From: an uncultured Eubacteriales bacterium
Lineage (GTDB): Bacteria; Bacillota; Clostridia; Oscillospirales; Acutalibacteraceae
Length of the DNA: 25,098 nt
NCBI GenBank assembly: GCA_934647945.1
Contig: CAKUFK010000023.1
Location: 1 to 25,098 of the forward strand
Direction: 5' to 3'
Numbering within the stretch: position 1 is the first letter of the stretch; each line of letters starts with the position of its first letter. Positions 9,339 to 17,345 of this stretch are shown here, one piece after another. A program made the position numbers and the translations under genes. Below the pieces are notes generated by a model. That model saw only the letters and a list, made by a program, of their open reading frames with translations, was not told the origin of the DNA and did not search any database.

Positions 9339-10484
9339 TCAGGACTCAGGTTTATGGGGCATCCGGTCATCCACCAGACGCTTCAAAGCGTCCAGGTCCT
9401 CGATGCATCTCTTGGGGAGGGTCACGGCCAGGGAATGGGTATAAAAATCCACCCGGTCAGGCCGTTCCACCGCCCTCGAAATCGCCTTCCAGGGAATGCG
9501 CAGTTCTTTCTCTTTTCCAGCCGAACCACGCAAGGTCAGGCCGGAAGGGGTGAAATCCACCGACAAACGCAATGCCTCTCCTCCCGACATCCGGATCACC
9601 TGTCCGGCGCGGGCGCGGCTGGTGAAATATCCGGCTAAAAACATCCCCAACACCACGAGGAGGAATACCGGGACGCCAGGCAGACCCACCCAGAGCTCAA
9701 ACGACATGGCGAGCAAAAAGGCAAAGAACCCGAGATTGGGCAGGTTTTTGATGAATCCATCCACCGAAGAGGCGGTCATCAGCCGGATAAATTCCTTTTC
9801 TGTGTATTCCATCCGGACCGAAAGCTCGGCATCCTCCTCCGGGAGAGGAGAGAGATCGGGCTCTGGCAGGCGGACGGCGGCACCAGGAACCAGCCTCCCA
9901 TACAGGCGCTGGCGCGGTCCGGGAACATAGGTTAATGCCATCTGCCGGACGAGCGCGGCGTCGGGACCGGTCAGGCAGCGGGCGGGCAGCACGATGGACC
10001 GCCCTTCCGTCCCGCCGAACACCAGCATGTCGGCCGCCTCGATGTACAGGGTACAGGCGGCAAACGGGATTTCCGTCACCGCCTTCGCCGTCGTTTTCCG
10101 GATCGAAGCCGGGCCCACGGTCACCAATCCCTCATACCGGTATCCCGTCATAAGGGATTGGTCATAGCTCCTGCCGGCACGGACCCGCATCTGACGGGGC
10201 AGCATGACGAAGAGATAGACCTCCATCAGGACCAGCAACAGAACCATGAGGAGAAGCGAGATATCAAGCCCGTTTCCGGAACGGGCCGTCATGACCAGGA
10301 ACAAGATGCAAATCCCGAGCATCCCCGCGGTGATCACCAGCTGCGCCGTGCGGAGCCGGAAGGACGGACCGTTCCGGAACAGGAGCTCCTGGAACCGGAT
10401 ATATTCGCCCCGTGTCAGATCGGCAGGAAAGGTAGTATCCCCGCCTGGTTCCAGAGGGGCCGGCTGTGTATATGTCGTATCCAT
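9339..10484 (-). CDS. Four-helix membrane protein with two tandem YcxB-like units
   Basis: This 381-residue protein is of unknown function and contains an internal duplication. Unit one (about residues 25-190) has leader TRGEYIRFQ, two transmembrane helices and a soluble domain ending in IVLPARCL. Unit two (about 225-375) has leader TEKEFIRLM, two helices and a domain ending in TLPKRCI, then DLDALKRLV. The layout matches YcxB-like proteins, where a helix pair precedes a small beta-rich domain facing the cytoplasm. The ATG at 10484 follows AAAGAGG at 7-base spacing, and the stop of the preceding gene is one base away (TAATATG), suggesting translational coupling. The family match rests on pattern only. 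Confidence 0.8.
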   Translation of the reverse strand: MDTTYTQPAPLEPGGDTTFPADLTRGEYIRFQELLFRNGPSFRLRTAQLVITAGMLGICILFLVMTARSGNGLDISLLLMVLLLVLMEVYLFVMLPRQMRVRAGRSYDQSLMTGYRYEGLVTVGPASIRKTTAKAVTEIPFAACTLYIEAADMLVFGGTEGRSIVLPARCLTGPDAALVRQMALTYVPGPRQRLYGRLVPGAAVRLPEPDLSPLPEEDAELSVRMEYTEKEFIRLMTASSVDGFIKNLPNLGFFAFLLAMSFELWVGLPGVPVFLLVVLGMFLAGYFTSRARAGQVIRMSGGEALRLSVDFTPSGLTLRGSAGKEKELRIPWKAISRAVERPDRVDFYTHSLAVTLPKRCIEDLDALKRLVDDRMPHKPES

Positions 10485-10485
10485 A

Positions 10486-11040
10486 TTATGCCTCTTTCTT
10501 CCCGGAGGAGAGCCAGTCCCGCAGCCGCAGGCATTCTTCCTCCCCGAGCAGCCGCTTGGGAATCAGGATGCGCACCTCCCGGCCGAAGGCAATGCTGAAC
10601 AAGCTCTGCGTCTCGGCCGCGCTGGTCACTTGGGCGCGGGGCAGGGTACCCTCAATGCGGCCGTTGCGGATTTCCACCCCGTCCGGGGTAAAGCGATAGG
10701 TCCCCGCCATGCCGAGCTCCGGCTTTTCATCGAATTCCCTGGCTGCCGCCCCTTTATCGAGAAGGGGTGCGAACAGCCCGTCGTATCCGATGAGGAAGGC
10801 CCCCACCAGCAGCATCCCCGCTGCGACCGACGGTGCCAGGGAAATCGCGCTGCCGAAAAAGAGGCCGGCCAGGCCGAGGAAGACGAGAACGGCGCCGCCG
10901 CCGGTAATAAAGGGCAAATGGCCCCGCCGCTGCTCCCGCCGGAGCTGTGCCGCGTACTGCAGATAATCCTCCCGCGTGATCAGGACACAGAGAGACAGCA
11001 CATCGTCATCCCCTCCGTGCACAGGAACCTTGCTGGACAT
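10486..11040 (-). CDS. Two-helix YcxB-like membrane protein
   Basis: This 184-residue protein has one copy of the unit: leader TREDYLQYA at about 23-31, two hydrophobic helices (about 45-90), a charged linker, and a soluble domain with YRFTPDGVEI and the closing signature ILIPKRLL. YRFTPDG is the type of beta-strand motif expected in the YcxB-like C-terminal domain. The ATG at 11040 has a strong AAAGGAGGTG ribosome site 7 bases upstream, one of the best in the window, so it should be well translated. It lies 33 bases after the upstream gene and one base before the next. Function is unknown. Confidence 0.8.
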   Translation of the reverse strand: MSSKVPVHGGDDDVLSLCVLITREDYLQYAAQLRREQRRGHLPFITGGGAVLVFLGLAGLFFGSAISLAPSVAAGMLLVGAFLIGYDGLFAPLLDKGAAAREFDEKPELGMAGTYRFTPDGVEIRNGRIEGTLPRAQVTSAAETQSLFSIAFGREVRILIPKRLLGEEECLRLRDWLSSGKKEA

Positions 11041-11073
11041 AGGGCCACCTCCTTTTCCATAGACGGTTTCCCG

Positions 11074-11631
11074 TTAGAACAACCAGTTGCTCATCCGGCG
11101 CCGCCGCCGCACAAACGTAATGCGGAACTGCTCAAGCAAGGCCTCCCGCTGTTCCTCGGGCATACAGCGCTTGGGCAGGACGAGGAAGCGTTCCCGGTCC
11201 TTTAGGAAAACCAGAAGCTCCGGCGTTTCTATACACTCCGGCATCAGGGCGTATTGATCGGTCAGGGTCAGATGAGGCGCCACCGTCACCACATTGTCGG
11301 GAAAAATCCGCAGCGTGGCCGGACAGAGAAGCGCCGCATAGGTCTGATAGTCCCGGCCGGCCTGACGGCGCACCGCTCCGGGCTCCGCCACGAAAAAGAG
11401 CAGCAGGATCAGGGGACAGAGCGCACAGAATAAGATTGAAACCGAAAGTGGTACCCCTGTCCATCCGACTGAAAAAACACCCAGGAGCAAAACAAGCGCC
11501 GCGGCCGCCACCACGGCGGGAGTGGAGCGCAGGGCGCCGGTCCGCCTGGCGGCGAGCAGAGCGGCACGGATATATTCGTCTTTTGTGACGGTAACCGGGA
11601 ACTCGGCCCGGGGCTGGTTTTCATAAGCCAT
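11074..11631 (-). CDS. Two-helix YcxB-like membrane protein
   Basis: This 185-residue protein has leader TKDEYIRAA (about 17-25), two transmembrane helices (about 40-90), a domain containing FPDNVVTVAP, and the signature LVLPKRCMPEEQ. It ends in an Arg-rich cluster (VRRRRRMSN). The start is the ATG at 11631 with AAAGGGGAA 7 to 8 bases upstream; the longer in-frame version starting at 11715 would overlap the preceding gene and has no ribosome site. It lies 41 bases after the neighbouring YcxB-like gene. The best-kept copies of the LPKRC signature are here and in the second unit of the four-helix protein. Function is unknown. Confidence 0.8.
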   Translation of the reverse strand: MAYENQPRAEFPVTVTKDEYIRAALLAARRTGALRSTPAVVAAAALVLLLGVFSVGWTGVPLSVSILFCALCPLILLLFFVAEPGAVRRQAGRDYQTYAALLCPATLRIFPDNVVTVAPHLTLTDQYALMPECIETPELLVFLKDRERFLVLPKRCMPEEQREALLEQFRITFVRRRRRMSNWLF

Positions 11632-11672
11632 GGGGACTTCCCCTTTCTCTACGGGTCCGGGTGAAAAAAGAA

Positions 11673-12179
11673 TCAGAGCGCCGCACCGTCCAGCGGATCC
11701 GAGGGTTCCTCCCATTTTCCCCGGAGGAAGGCGAGACAGTCCGGAGGCAGCGCCCGGTGGGGCAGCGGCACCAGCTCCCTGCCGTACCGCAGGATAAACA
11801 GGCCGGGCAGGGCGGTCACGTGCTCGGTCCCGAACGCGTGAAGCTCCTCCGCCTGCCCATATCGCAGTCCCTCGTCATACACCCGCAGCCGGGTGGGGCG
11901 GCGGTCCCGCGCTTCCTGCCGCGACACAGCCCGGGCCCGCCATTCCGGCACCAGCCACAGCGCGGCCAGAAGGAAGAGGGCGACCAATCCCAGCAGCAGG
12001 CTGCCGAGCGCTTCGGTCCCCTGTGCGAAAAAGGGCACGATACACCAAACCGCCAGCAGGCCCAGGACGACCGTTTCCACGATCCGCCCAGCCGTGCCGA
12101 CCCGGCGGACATCGCCATATTTCAGGGCCCGGTAAAGGTCCTCCTGTGTAGAGGTGTAGACGATATCCCACTTTTCCAC
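11673..12179 (-). CDS. Two-helix YcxB-like membrane protein, GTG start
   Basis: This 168-residue protein directly follows gyrB. It starts at GTG 12179, preceded by GAGGGG that overlaps the gyrB stop region; only 11 bases separate the two genes. The longer in-frame reading from an ATG at 12356 would run through the end of gyrB and is not used. The leader is TSTQEDLYRAL, followed by two helices (about 30-80), then a domain with LRVYDEGLRY and the closing signature VPLPHRALPPDC. It is the most diverged of the single-unit copies. It is probably translated from the same mRNA as gyrB. Function is unknown. Confidence 0.75.
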   Translation of the reverse strand: MEKWDIVYTSTQEDLYRALKYGDVRRVGTAGRIVETVVLGLLAVWCIVPFFAQGTEALGSLLLGLVALFLLAALWLVPEWRARAVSRQEARDRRPTRLRVYDEGLRYGQAEELHAFGTEHVTALPGLFILRYGRELVPLPHRALPPDCLAFLRGKWEEPSDPLDGAAL

Positions 12180-12190
12180 AGCGGCACCCC

Positions 12191-14155
12191 TCAAATGTCC
12201 AGATTGGACACGTATTTGGCGTTGCGTTCGATGAATTCCCGGCGGGGCTCCACCTTGTCCCCCATCAGGATGGTGAAAGCCTCGTCGGCCGCCTCCGCAT
12301 CCTCGAGCTCCACCCTGAGCATGGTGCGGAAAGCCGGATCCATGGTGGTCTCCCACAGCTGCTCGGGATCCATTTCACCGAGGCCCTTGTATCGCTGGAT
12401 ATCGGCATTGCCGCCGAGTTCCGCGATGTATTTATCCCGTTCCGGATCGGAAAAGGCATACCGCACCTGTTTGCCGCGGGAAACCTTGAACAGCGGCGGC
12501 TGAGCGATATAGACATGCCCCTCCTCCACCAGCGGCCGCATATAGCGGAAAAAGAAAGTCAGCAGCAGGGTACGGATGTGGGAACCGTCCACGTCGGCAT
12601 CTGCCATGATGATGACCTTGCCGTATCGCAGCTTGGACAGATCGAAATCATCCCCGATCCCGCAGCCGAGCGCAATGACGATCGGGATCAGCTTTTCGTT
12701 GCCATACACCTTGTCAAGCCGGGCCTTTTCCACGTTGAGCATCTTACCCCACAGGGGGAGGATGGCCTGGAAGTTGCGATCCCGCCCCTGGATGGCGGAA
12801 CCGCCGGCCGAATCGCCCTCGACGATATACAGCTCGGTCCGATCCGCATCGCTCCAGATGCAGTCGGCTAGCTTTTCGGGCATGCGGGTGTTGGCGAGGC
12901 CGCTTTTTTTCCGCGCCAGTTCCCGGGCCTTCTGCGCGGCTTCCCGTACCCGGGCGGCGTTGATGGATTTTTCGAGAATCGCCTTGGCCACGGCCGGGTT
13001 TTCCTCCAGAAACGGCACCAGTTTGTCATTCAGGAGGGAATTGACCAACGGCCCGATGATGGTGTTGCCCAGCTTGGCCTTGGTTTGTCCCTCGAACTGG
13101 GCGTCCTTGAGTTTGACGCTGACGACGGCCGTCATACCCTCCCGCACGTCATCGCCCTTGAGGTTGGCGTCGGCGTCCTTGAGCATGGAATGCCGCCGGG
13201 CATAATCGTTGAAAATCCGGGTAATGGCGGTTTTGAAGGCATTTTCATGAACGCCGCCATCCACAGTGTGGATGTTGTTGGCAAAGGAGACGATGTTTTC
13301 ATTATAGCTGTCGTTGTACTGGAACGCGGCCTCAACGATGGAATCCCCATCGGTGGCGGACATATGCACCACCTGATCGTGGAGAACCTGATATCCACGG
13401 GTCTTGTTCATGAACTCGACGAAGGAAGAAATTCCTCCTTCGTAGCAGTACTCCTGCGAAACCGTGTTCTCCGGATCTCGGGAGTCGGTGAGGGTGATCT
13501 TCAGCCCGGCATTAAGAAAGGCCTGTTCCCGCAACCGCTTCTGCAGCACGTCGAATTCGTATTCGGTGGTTTCGGTGAAGACCGCGGGATCCGCCTTGAA
13601 CCGGATCAGGGTGCCGGTCGCATCGGTATCACCAATAACGGCAAGATCGTCCACCGGCACCCCCCGTTCGAACCGCTGGGCATAGACGTGTCCTTCCCTG
13701 GACACCTCAACTTCCAGCCATTCGGACAGGGCATTGACCACCGAGGAACCCACGCCGTGCAGGCCGCCTGAAACCTTATAACCGCTGCCCCCGAACTTGC
13801 CGCCCGCGTGCAGCACGGTGAGAACCACCGTGACTGAGGGCAGCCCCAGCTTTTCATTCATCCCGACCGGGATACCGCGGCCGTTGTCCCGTACCGTGAC
13901 GACGTCACCGGGAAGGACCTCCACCTCGATATGGGTACACACACCGGCGAGCGCCTCGTCGATGGAGTTGTCCACAATTTCATATACCAGATGGTGCAGG
14001 CCGCGGGGGCCGGTGGAGCCGATATACATGCCCGGGCGTTTGCGTACCGCCTCGAGTCCTTCCAGTACCTGTATCTGGCTTTCGTCGTACACCTCATTGT
14101 CGGCGCGGGTCATCGCGCTTTCGAGGGCTTGGTCCATTTCCATTTCCGTACTCAT
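12191..14155 (-). CDS. gyrB: DNA gyrase subunit B
   Basis: This is the ATPase subunit of gyrase, 654 residues, a normal length for a Gram-positive GyrB. The GHKL ATP-binding fold shows EIVDNSIDEAL, DNGRGIPVG and GGLHGVGSSVVNAL. The TOPRIM metal-binding region shows EGDSAGGSA and MADADVDGSHIRTLLL, and the C-terminal part has YKGLGEMDPEQLWETTMDP. The start is the ATG at 14155 with GGGAGGA 9 bases upstream; an ATG at 14173 overlaps that ribosome site. The gene follows remB by 31 bases. Unusually, gyrA is not the next gene: four membrane-protein genes (about 4.4 kb) lie between the two gyrase subunits. Confidence 0.98.
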   Translation of the reverse strand: MSTEMEMDQALESAMTRADNEVYDESQIQVLEGLEAVRKRPGMYIGSTGPRGLHHLVYEIVDNSIDEALAGVCTHIEVEVLPGDVVTVRDNGRGIPVGMNEKLGLPSVTVVLTVLHAGGKFGGSGYKVSGGLHGVGSSVVNALSEWLEVEVSREGHVYAQRFERGVPVDDLAVIGDTDATGTLIRFKADPAVFTETTEYEFDVLQKRLREQAFLNAGLKITLTDSRDPENTVSQEYCYEGGISSFVEFMNKTRGYQVLHDQVVHMSATDGDSIVEAAFQYNDSYNENIVSFANNIHTVDGGVHENAFKTAITRIFNDYARRHSMLKDADANLKGDDVREGMTAVVSVKLKDAQFEGQTKAKLGNTIIGPLVNSLLNDKLVPFLEENPAVAKAILEKSINAARVREAAQKARELARKKSGLANTRMPEKLADCIWSDADRTELYIVEGDSAGGSAIQGRDRNFQAILPLWGKMLNVEKARLDKVYGNEKLIPIVIALGCGIGDDFDLSKLRYGKVIIMADADVDGSHIRTLLLTFFFRYMRPLVEEGHVYIAQPPLFKVSRGKQVRYAFSDPERDKYIAELGGNADIQRYKGLGEMDPEQLWETTMDPAFRTMLRVELEDAEAADEAFTILMGDKVEPRREFIERNAKYVSNLDI

Positions 14156-14186
14156 GTCGGAGCTTCCTCCCATTCGTTTGCCGTGT

Positions 14187-14459
14187 TCAGACGTTTGATA
14201 ACCCTTCTACAAATCCCGCCCGTTTGAGCAGGGTAGCGGAGGAGATCTGGGAAATATACACAGTCTCCGTCCCGTCCCGGTCGACGCAGACCACGAAGGA
14301 TTTGGGCAGTTCCATCGTCACGTTGCACACCCGGCCGCCCTTCTCCGCGTCGGCGAGAAATTGACGGGTATATTTAGAGATGGTGGCGTTTTCCATGTCG
14401 AAAATTCCCACAACCTCCCGCAGTCTGACCACCGTTTCCTGGCCGAGATGCAGATACAT
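14187..14459 (-). CDS. remB: RemB/YaaB-type DUF370 protein
   Basis: This 90-residue protein lies between recF and gyrB, the position of remB (yaaB) in Bacillus subtilis. It opens MYLHLGQETVVRLREVVGIFD and contains FVVCVDRDGTETVYISQISSATLLKR, both typical of the family. RemA-type paralogues bind DNA and activate matrix genes; the role of the short RemB form is less clear. The start at 14459 follows AAAGGAGG with 7-base spacing, which excludes the longer reading from 14498. It lies 35 bases after recF. Confidence 0.88.
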   Translation of the reverse strand: MYLHLGQETVVRLREVVGIFDMENATISKYTRQFLADAEKGGRVCNVTMELPKSFVVCVDRDGTETVYISQISSATLLKRAGFVEGLSNV

Positions 14460-14494
14460 CGGGCCGCCTCCTTTTCGGATGTCCCGGCAGCGGA

Positions 14495-15601
14495 TCACGC
14501 TTCGAGCACCCCTTGTTTCATGTGAAACTCCACCCCGCCTTCCATACGGCGGAGAGGCTCCGGATCACAGCAGGTGACAAAAACCTGCCAGTCGTGGATG
14601 TGGTTGAGGATATAATCCTGCCGGGATGCATCGAGCTCGCTCATCACATCGTCGAGCAGGGCGACGGGCTGTTCCCCGGTCACGGTACGCAGGAGCGTCG
14701 CCTCCGCGAGCTTGAGCGCAAGAACGGCCGAACGCTGCTGGCCCTGGGATCCGTATACTCTGGCCGGCAGGCCGGCGATCTCCACCTCCAGGTCATCCCG
14801 GTGGGGACCGGCCGTCGTGAACCCGGCCGCGATATCCGCATCCCGGTTTCCTCCAAAAAGCTGGTATAAAGCCGACGCCAAGGTCTTATCATCCTGTCCG
14901 AGGAGGGCATCCAGTCCTTCCCCGGCTGGCCGGTACCGGACATCGAAAGCCTCTTTCCCCGCAGACAAGCCGCGGTAAATTTCGATTGCCGCCGGCTGGA
15001 GCCGCGCGATATACGCGCTTCGTGCCCGCAGAAGCCGGGCACCGGCCATCGCCAGCCGCTGATCCCAGACATCCAGCATCATGGCCAGATCACCGTGGCC
15101 ACGGCAGTCCTTCAGCAAATTATTCCGTTGCGCGAGCGCCCGCATATATTCCCGCAGGCCCCCGAGATATCCCGGGCGGAGCTGGCAATAAGCCGCGTCG
15201 ACAAAACGGCGGCGTTCCTCCGGTCCCCCCTTGATCAGGGTGAGATGGGCGGGCGAAAACACCACCCCGCAGAAATGTCCGGCCAGAGAGGAAGCCGAGG
15301 ATTGGGGAATCCCATTGAGTTCAGCCGTCCGGCGGGACCCGATTTTGATCGCCGCTTCCTGCCGCCGATCCTCGGCGTAAAAGGCCAAATTCAACTGCGC
15401 CTCGGTCTGGCTCAGCGCGATCAATTCCCGATCCCTGGCCCCTCGAAAGCTTTTCGACCCGGTAAAGAGCCATAAAGCCTCGAGCAGATTGGTTTTCCCC
15501 TGCGCATTTTCTCCCCAGATGACATTGATGCCGGGCCCGGGCTGCCAGACGGTTTCCCGCAGGTTCCGGAAATCCCGGAGTTCCATTCGTTCGGCCCGCA
15601 T
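14495..15601 (-). CDS. recF: DNA replication and repair protein RecF
   Basis: This is an SMC-like ATPase that helps load RecA at gaps (the RecFOR pathway), 368 residues, normal length. Walker A is GENAQGKT at 30-37, the signature region is YGSQGQQRSAVLALKLAEA, and Walker B is VALLDDVMSELD. The start is the ATG at 15601 with GGGAGGGA about 7 bases upstream; the ATG at 15622 has no good ribosome site. It lies 54 bases after the S4-domain gene and 35 bases before remB, in conserved dnaA-cluster order. Confidence 0.97.
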   Translation of the reverse strand: MRAERMELRDFRNLRETVWQPGPGINVIWGENAQGKTNLLEALWLFTGSKSFRGARDRELIALSQTEAQLNLAFYAEDRRQEAAIKIGSRRTAELNGIPQSSASSLAGHFCGVVFSPAHLTLIKGGPEERRRFVDAAYCQLRPGYLGGLREYMRALAQRNNLLKDCRGHGDLAMMLDVWDQRLAMAGARLLRARSAYIARLQPAAIEIYRGLSAGKEAFDVRYRPAGEGLDALLGQDDKTLASALYQLFGGNRDADIAAGFTTAGPHRDDLEVEIAGLPARVYGSQGQQRSAVLALKLAEATLLRTVTGEQPVALLDDVMSELDASRQDYILNHIHDWQVFVTCCDPEPLRRMEGGVEFHMKQGVLEA

Positions 15602-15655
15602 GGCTGATTCCCTCCCGGCCATTGGATGGCATCCTGTTCGGTTAGCCGCGGCCGT

Positions 15656-15877
15656 TTAATCCGCCGCCGTCACCGTTACGGCCCTGTTCCCGGCTTCCAT
15701 CCGATCACCGGGATACAGCTTTCGCCCTCGCTGGAGACAAACCTCCCCGCCCACTTTTACCTGGCCTTCGAGAACCATCCATTTGGCCTGGCCGCCGGTC
15801 TCAGCGAGACCCGTCAGCTTGAGCAGCGCATCCAGGCGGATGAAAGGGGTATGGATTTCCTGTGTTGTTTCCGTCAT
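15656..15877 (-). CDS. yaaA: S4-domain RNA-binding protein, YaaA type
   Basis: This 73-residue protein is essentially a single S4 RNA-binding fold: IRLDALLKLTGLAETGGQAK followed by a VLEGQVKVGGEV motif. It sits between dnaN and recF, as yaaA does in Bacillus. Its ATG overlaps the dnaN stop by four bases (ATGA), implying coupled translation. A link to the ribosome is likely from the S4 fold, but its exact role is not visible here. Confidence 0.9.
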   Translation of the reverse strand: MTETTQEIHTPFIRLDALLKLTGLAETGGQAKWMVLEGQVKVGGEVCLQRGRKLYPGDRMEAGNRAVTVTAAD

Positions 15878-16974
15878 TTTTTCAGCCTCACCGGCAGTAC
15901 CAGGAAGAGGAAACTGTCCCCTTCCAGCGGCAGCATCTTCATGGGGGATAAAGGACCGCTGAGCTCCAGCCGCACCTCGTCAGTCTCCGCATTTTTGAGG
16001 GCGTCGAGGAGAAACCGGCTGTTGAAACCCATTTCCTCTTCATTTCCCTCAATCGACGCGCCAATGACATCACTCGCACTGCCGAGAGGGGTGGTGCAGG
16101 ATACATGGATCTGTCCGTCCTGGAACCGGCAGACCAAGGGGGATTTCAGCCGGTCGTTGATAACCAGGGAGGCACGCTCCACCGCATCCATCAGCGACCG
16201 TGTTCCCACCTTGATAGTGGTGGTAGAACCCTGGGGGATTGCTTTGCGATAAGGCAGGAATTCTCCGTCGAGCAGGCGGGAAATGACCGCATATCCGCCG
16301 ATTTCCAACACAATATGACGGCGTCCTACCGCCAGGGCGGCGGGGGTGTCTTCGTCTGAAAGGAGCTTGAGCACTTCGGAAAGGGTCTTTCCGGGTACCA
16401 CGAACTGCATGGTCTCCCCGCTTTTGACTTCTTCCTTCCGCATCGCGAGGCGGGTACCATCCACCGCTACCAGGCGAAGGACACCCTCCTCCAGTTCAAA
16501 CTGGACACCGGTATGAACCGGCCGGGCATCGGTCTGGGCGACGGCAAAGAGAGTTTGCCGGATCATCGACCGGAGCAGATTCTGCGGAAGGGTGAGCCCC
16601 ACCCCGTCGCTGACCGAAGGCAGTTCGGGATATTCCCCGGCGGATATTCCCATGATAGTGAATTCCGTCATTCCGCTGCGGATCAGGGTGTTATACTTAT
16701 CGTCACTCGAGAGTGTGACATCCTCGCCAGGCAGCCGGCGGACGATGTCACCGAACAGCCGGGCGGTGAGGACGATCTCCCCGGGTTCATTGACCTGGGC
16801 TTCAATCGTTTTCGTGATGCCCATTTCCAGGTCATAGCCGGCCAGAAAAAGGGAGCTGCCCGTTGCACGCAGGAGGATCCCTTCGAGAGCGGGAAGGGTG
16901 GATTTTCCGGAGACACCCCTCTGCACGTTCCCGACGGCATCGATAAGGGCCTGTTTGTCACAGAGAATATGCAT
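15874..16974 (-). CDS. dnaN: DNA polymerase III beta subunit (sliding clamp)
   Basis: This is the ring-shaped clamp that tethers the replicative polymerase, 366 residues, the usual length for three repeated clamp domains of about 120 residues. Recognisable segments include LPALEGILL near residue 27, ARLFGDIVRRLPG, AVDGTRLAMRKEE in the middle domain, and the C-terminal LPVRLKK. The ATG at 16974 follows AAAGGA at 8-base spacing. It is separated from dnaA by 371 bases, an unusually roomy gap that probably holds an origin element and may hold a dnaN promoter; I see no convincing promoter there. Confidence 0.98.
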   Translation of the reverse strand: MHILCDKQALIDAVGNVQRGVSGKSTLPALEGILLRATGSSLFLAGYDLEMGITKTIEAQVNEPGEIVLTARLFGDIVRRLPGEDVTLSSDDKYNTLIRSGMTEFTIMGISAGEYPELPSVSDGVGLTLPQNLLRSMIRQTLFAVAQTDARPVHTGVQFELEEGVLRLVAVDGTRLAMRKEEVKSGETMQFVVPGKTLSEVLKLLSDEDTPAALAVGRRHIVLEIGGYAVISRLLDGEFLPYRKAIPQGSTTTIKVGTRSLMDAVERASLVINDRLKSPLVCRFQDGQIHVSCTTPLGSASDVIGASIEGNEEEMGFNSRFLLDALKNAETDEVRLELSGPLSPMKMLPLEGDSFLFLVLPVRLKK

Positions 16975-17345
16975 ACGATCCGTCCTTTCAAAAAAAGTGG
17001 GTTGTGTGTTCTATTTGGGGCCTTGTCCACATAGACTGATTCCGAGGGGACAAAGCAGGATATATATAAATCTTCTTTTTCTTTTTTCGTCGTCTATAGT
17101 AGGGGCAGTGGAAAGAGTGGAAAAGCGCGAAAAGGCGCATAAGCCCTCAGAAAAAACGAAATCGGATTGGTGAACCTTTCGGTGGCGAAAACGGGGGAAA
17201 AGTGAAAGGGGTTTTCCGGATTCCCCAGCCTGGGGAATCCGGTTTGTGGAATGTGGAAGACTTCGTGAAAAGCAAGGAAAAAGCCTTGACGGATCTTTCA
17301 CCGGACTCCACCGGCTTTTCACAATACTCATGGTTGAACCCGCCG
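16975..17345. other. dnaA-dnaN intergenic region, candidate oriC element
   Basis: This 371-base gap contains no gene I can support. It holds one near-consensus DnaA box on the plus strand (TTGTCCACA, 17023-17031) and degenerate minus-strand boxes: TTTTCCACT-type tandem 9-mers at 17107-17115 and 17116-17124, and two overlapping boxes at 17245-17253 and 17252-17260. An AT-rich stretch (about 17059-17098, starting TATATATAAA) could be the unwinding element. A long palindrome lies at 17216-17242. In Bacillus-type origins, boxes flank dnaA on both sides, and gene orientation here switches just upstream of dnaA. The single good box and degenerate cluster make this a candidate only. Confidence 0.5.
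17216..17242. repeat. Perfect 12-bp-arm palindrome between dnaA and dnaN
   Basis: Arms at 17216-17227 and 17231-17242 are exact reverse complements around the loop GCC. On neither strand is there a clean T-run afterwards (the minus strand continues AAAACCCCTTT), so it is not a standard intrinsic terminator. It sits about 100 bases past the dnaA stop and next to the degenerate DnaA boxes. It may be an origin structure, a protein-binding site or a weak attenuator between dnaA and dnaN. Confidence 0.8.

Noticed and set aside
12169..12180. CTTTTCCACAG as a DnaA box near the gyrB stop
   Set aside because: It is a single imperfect match lying inside the coding start of the next gene, with no neighbouring boxes.
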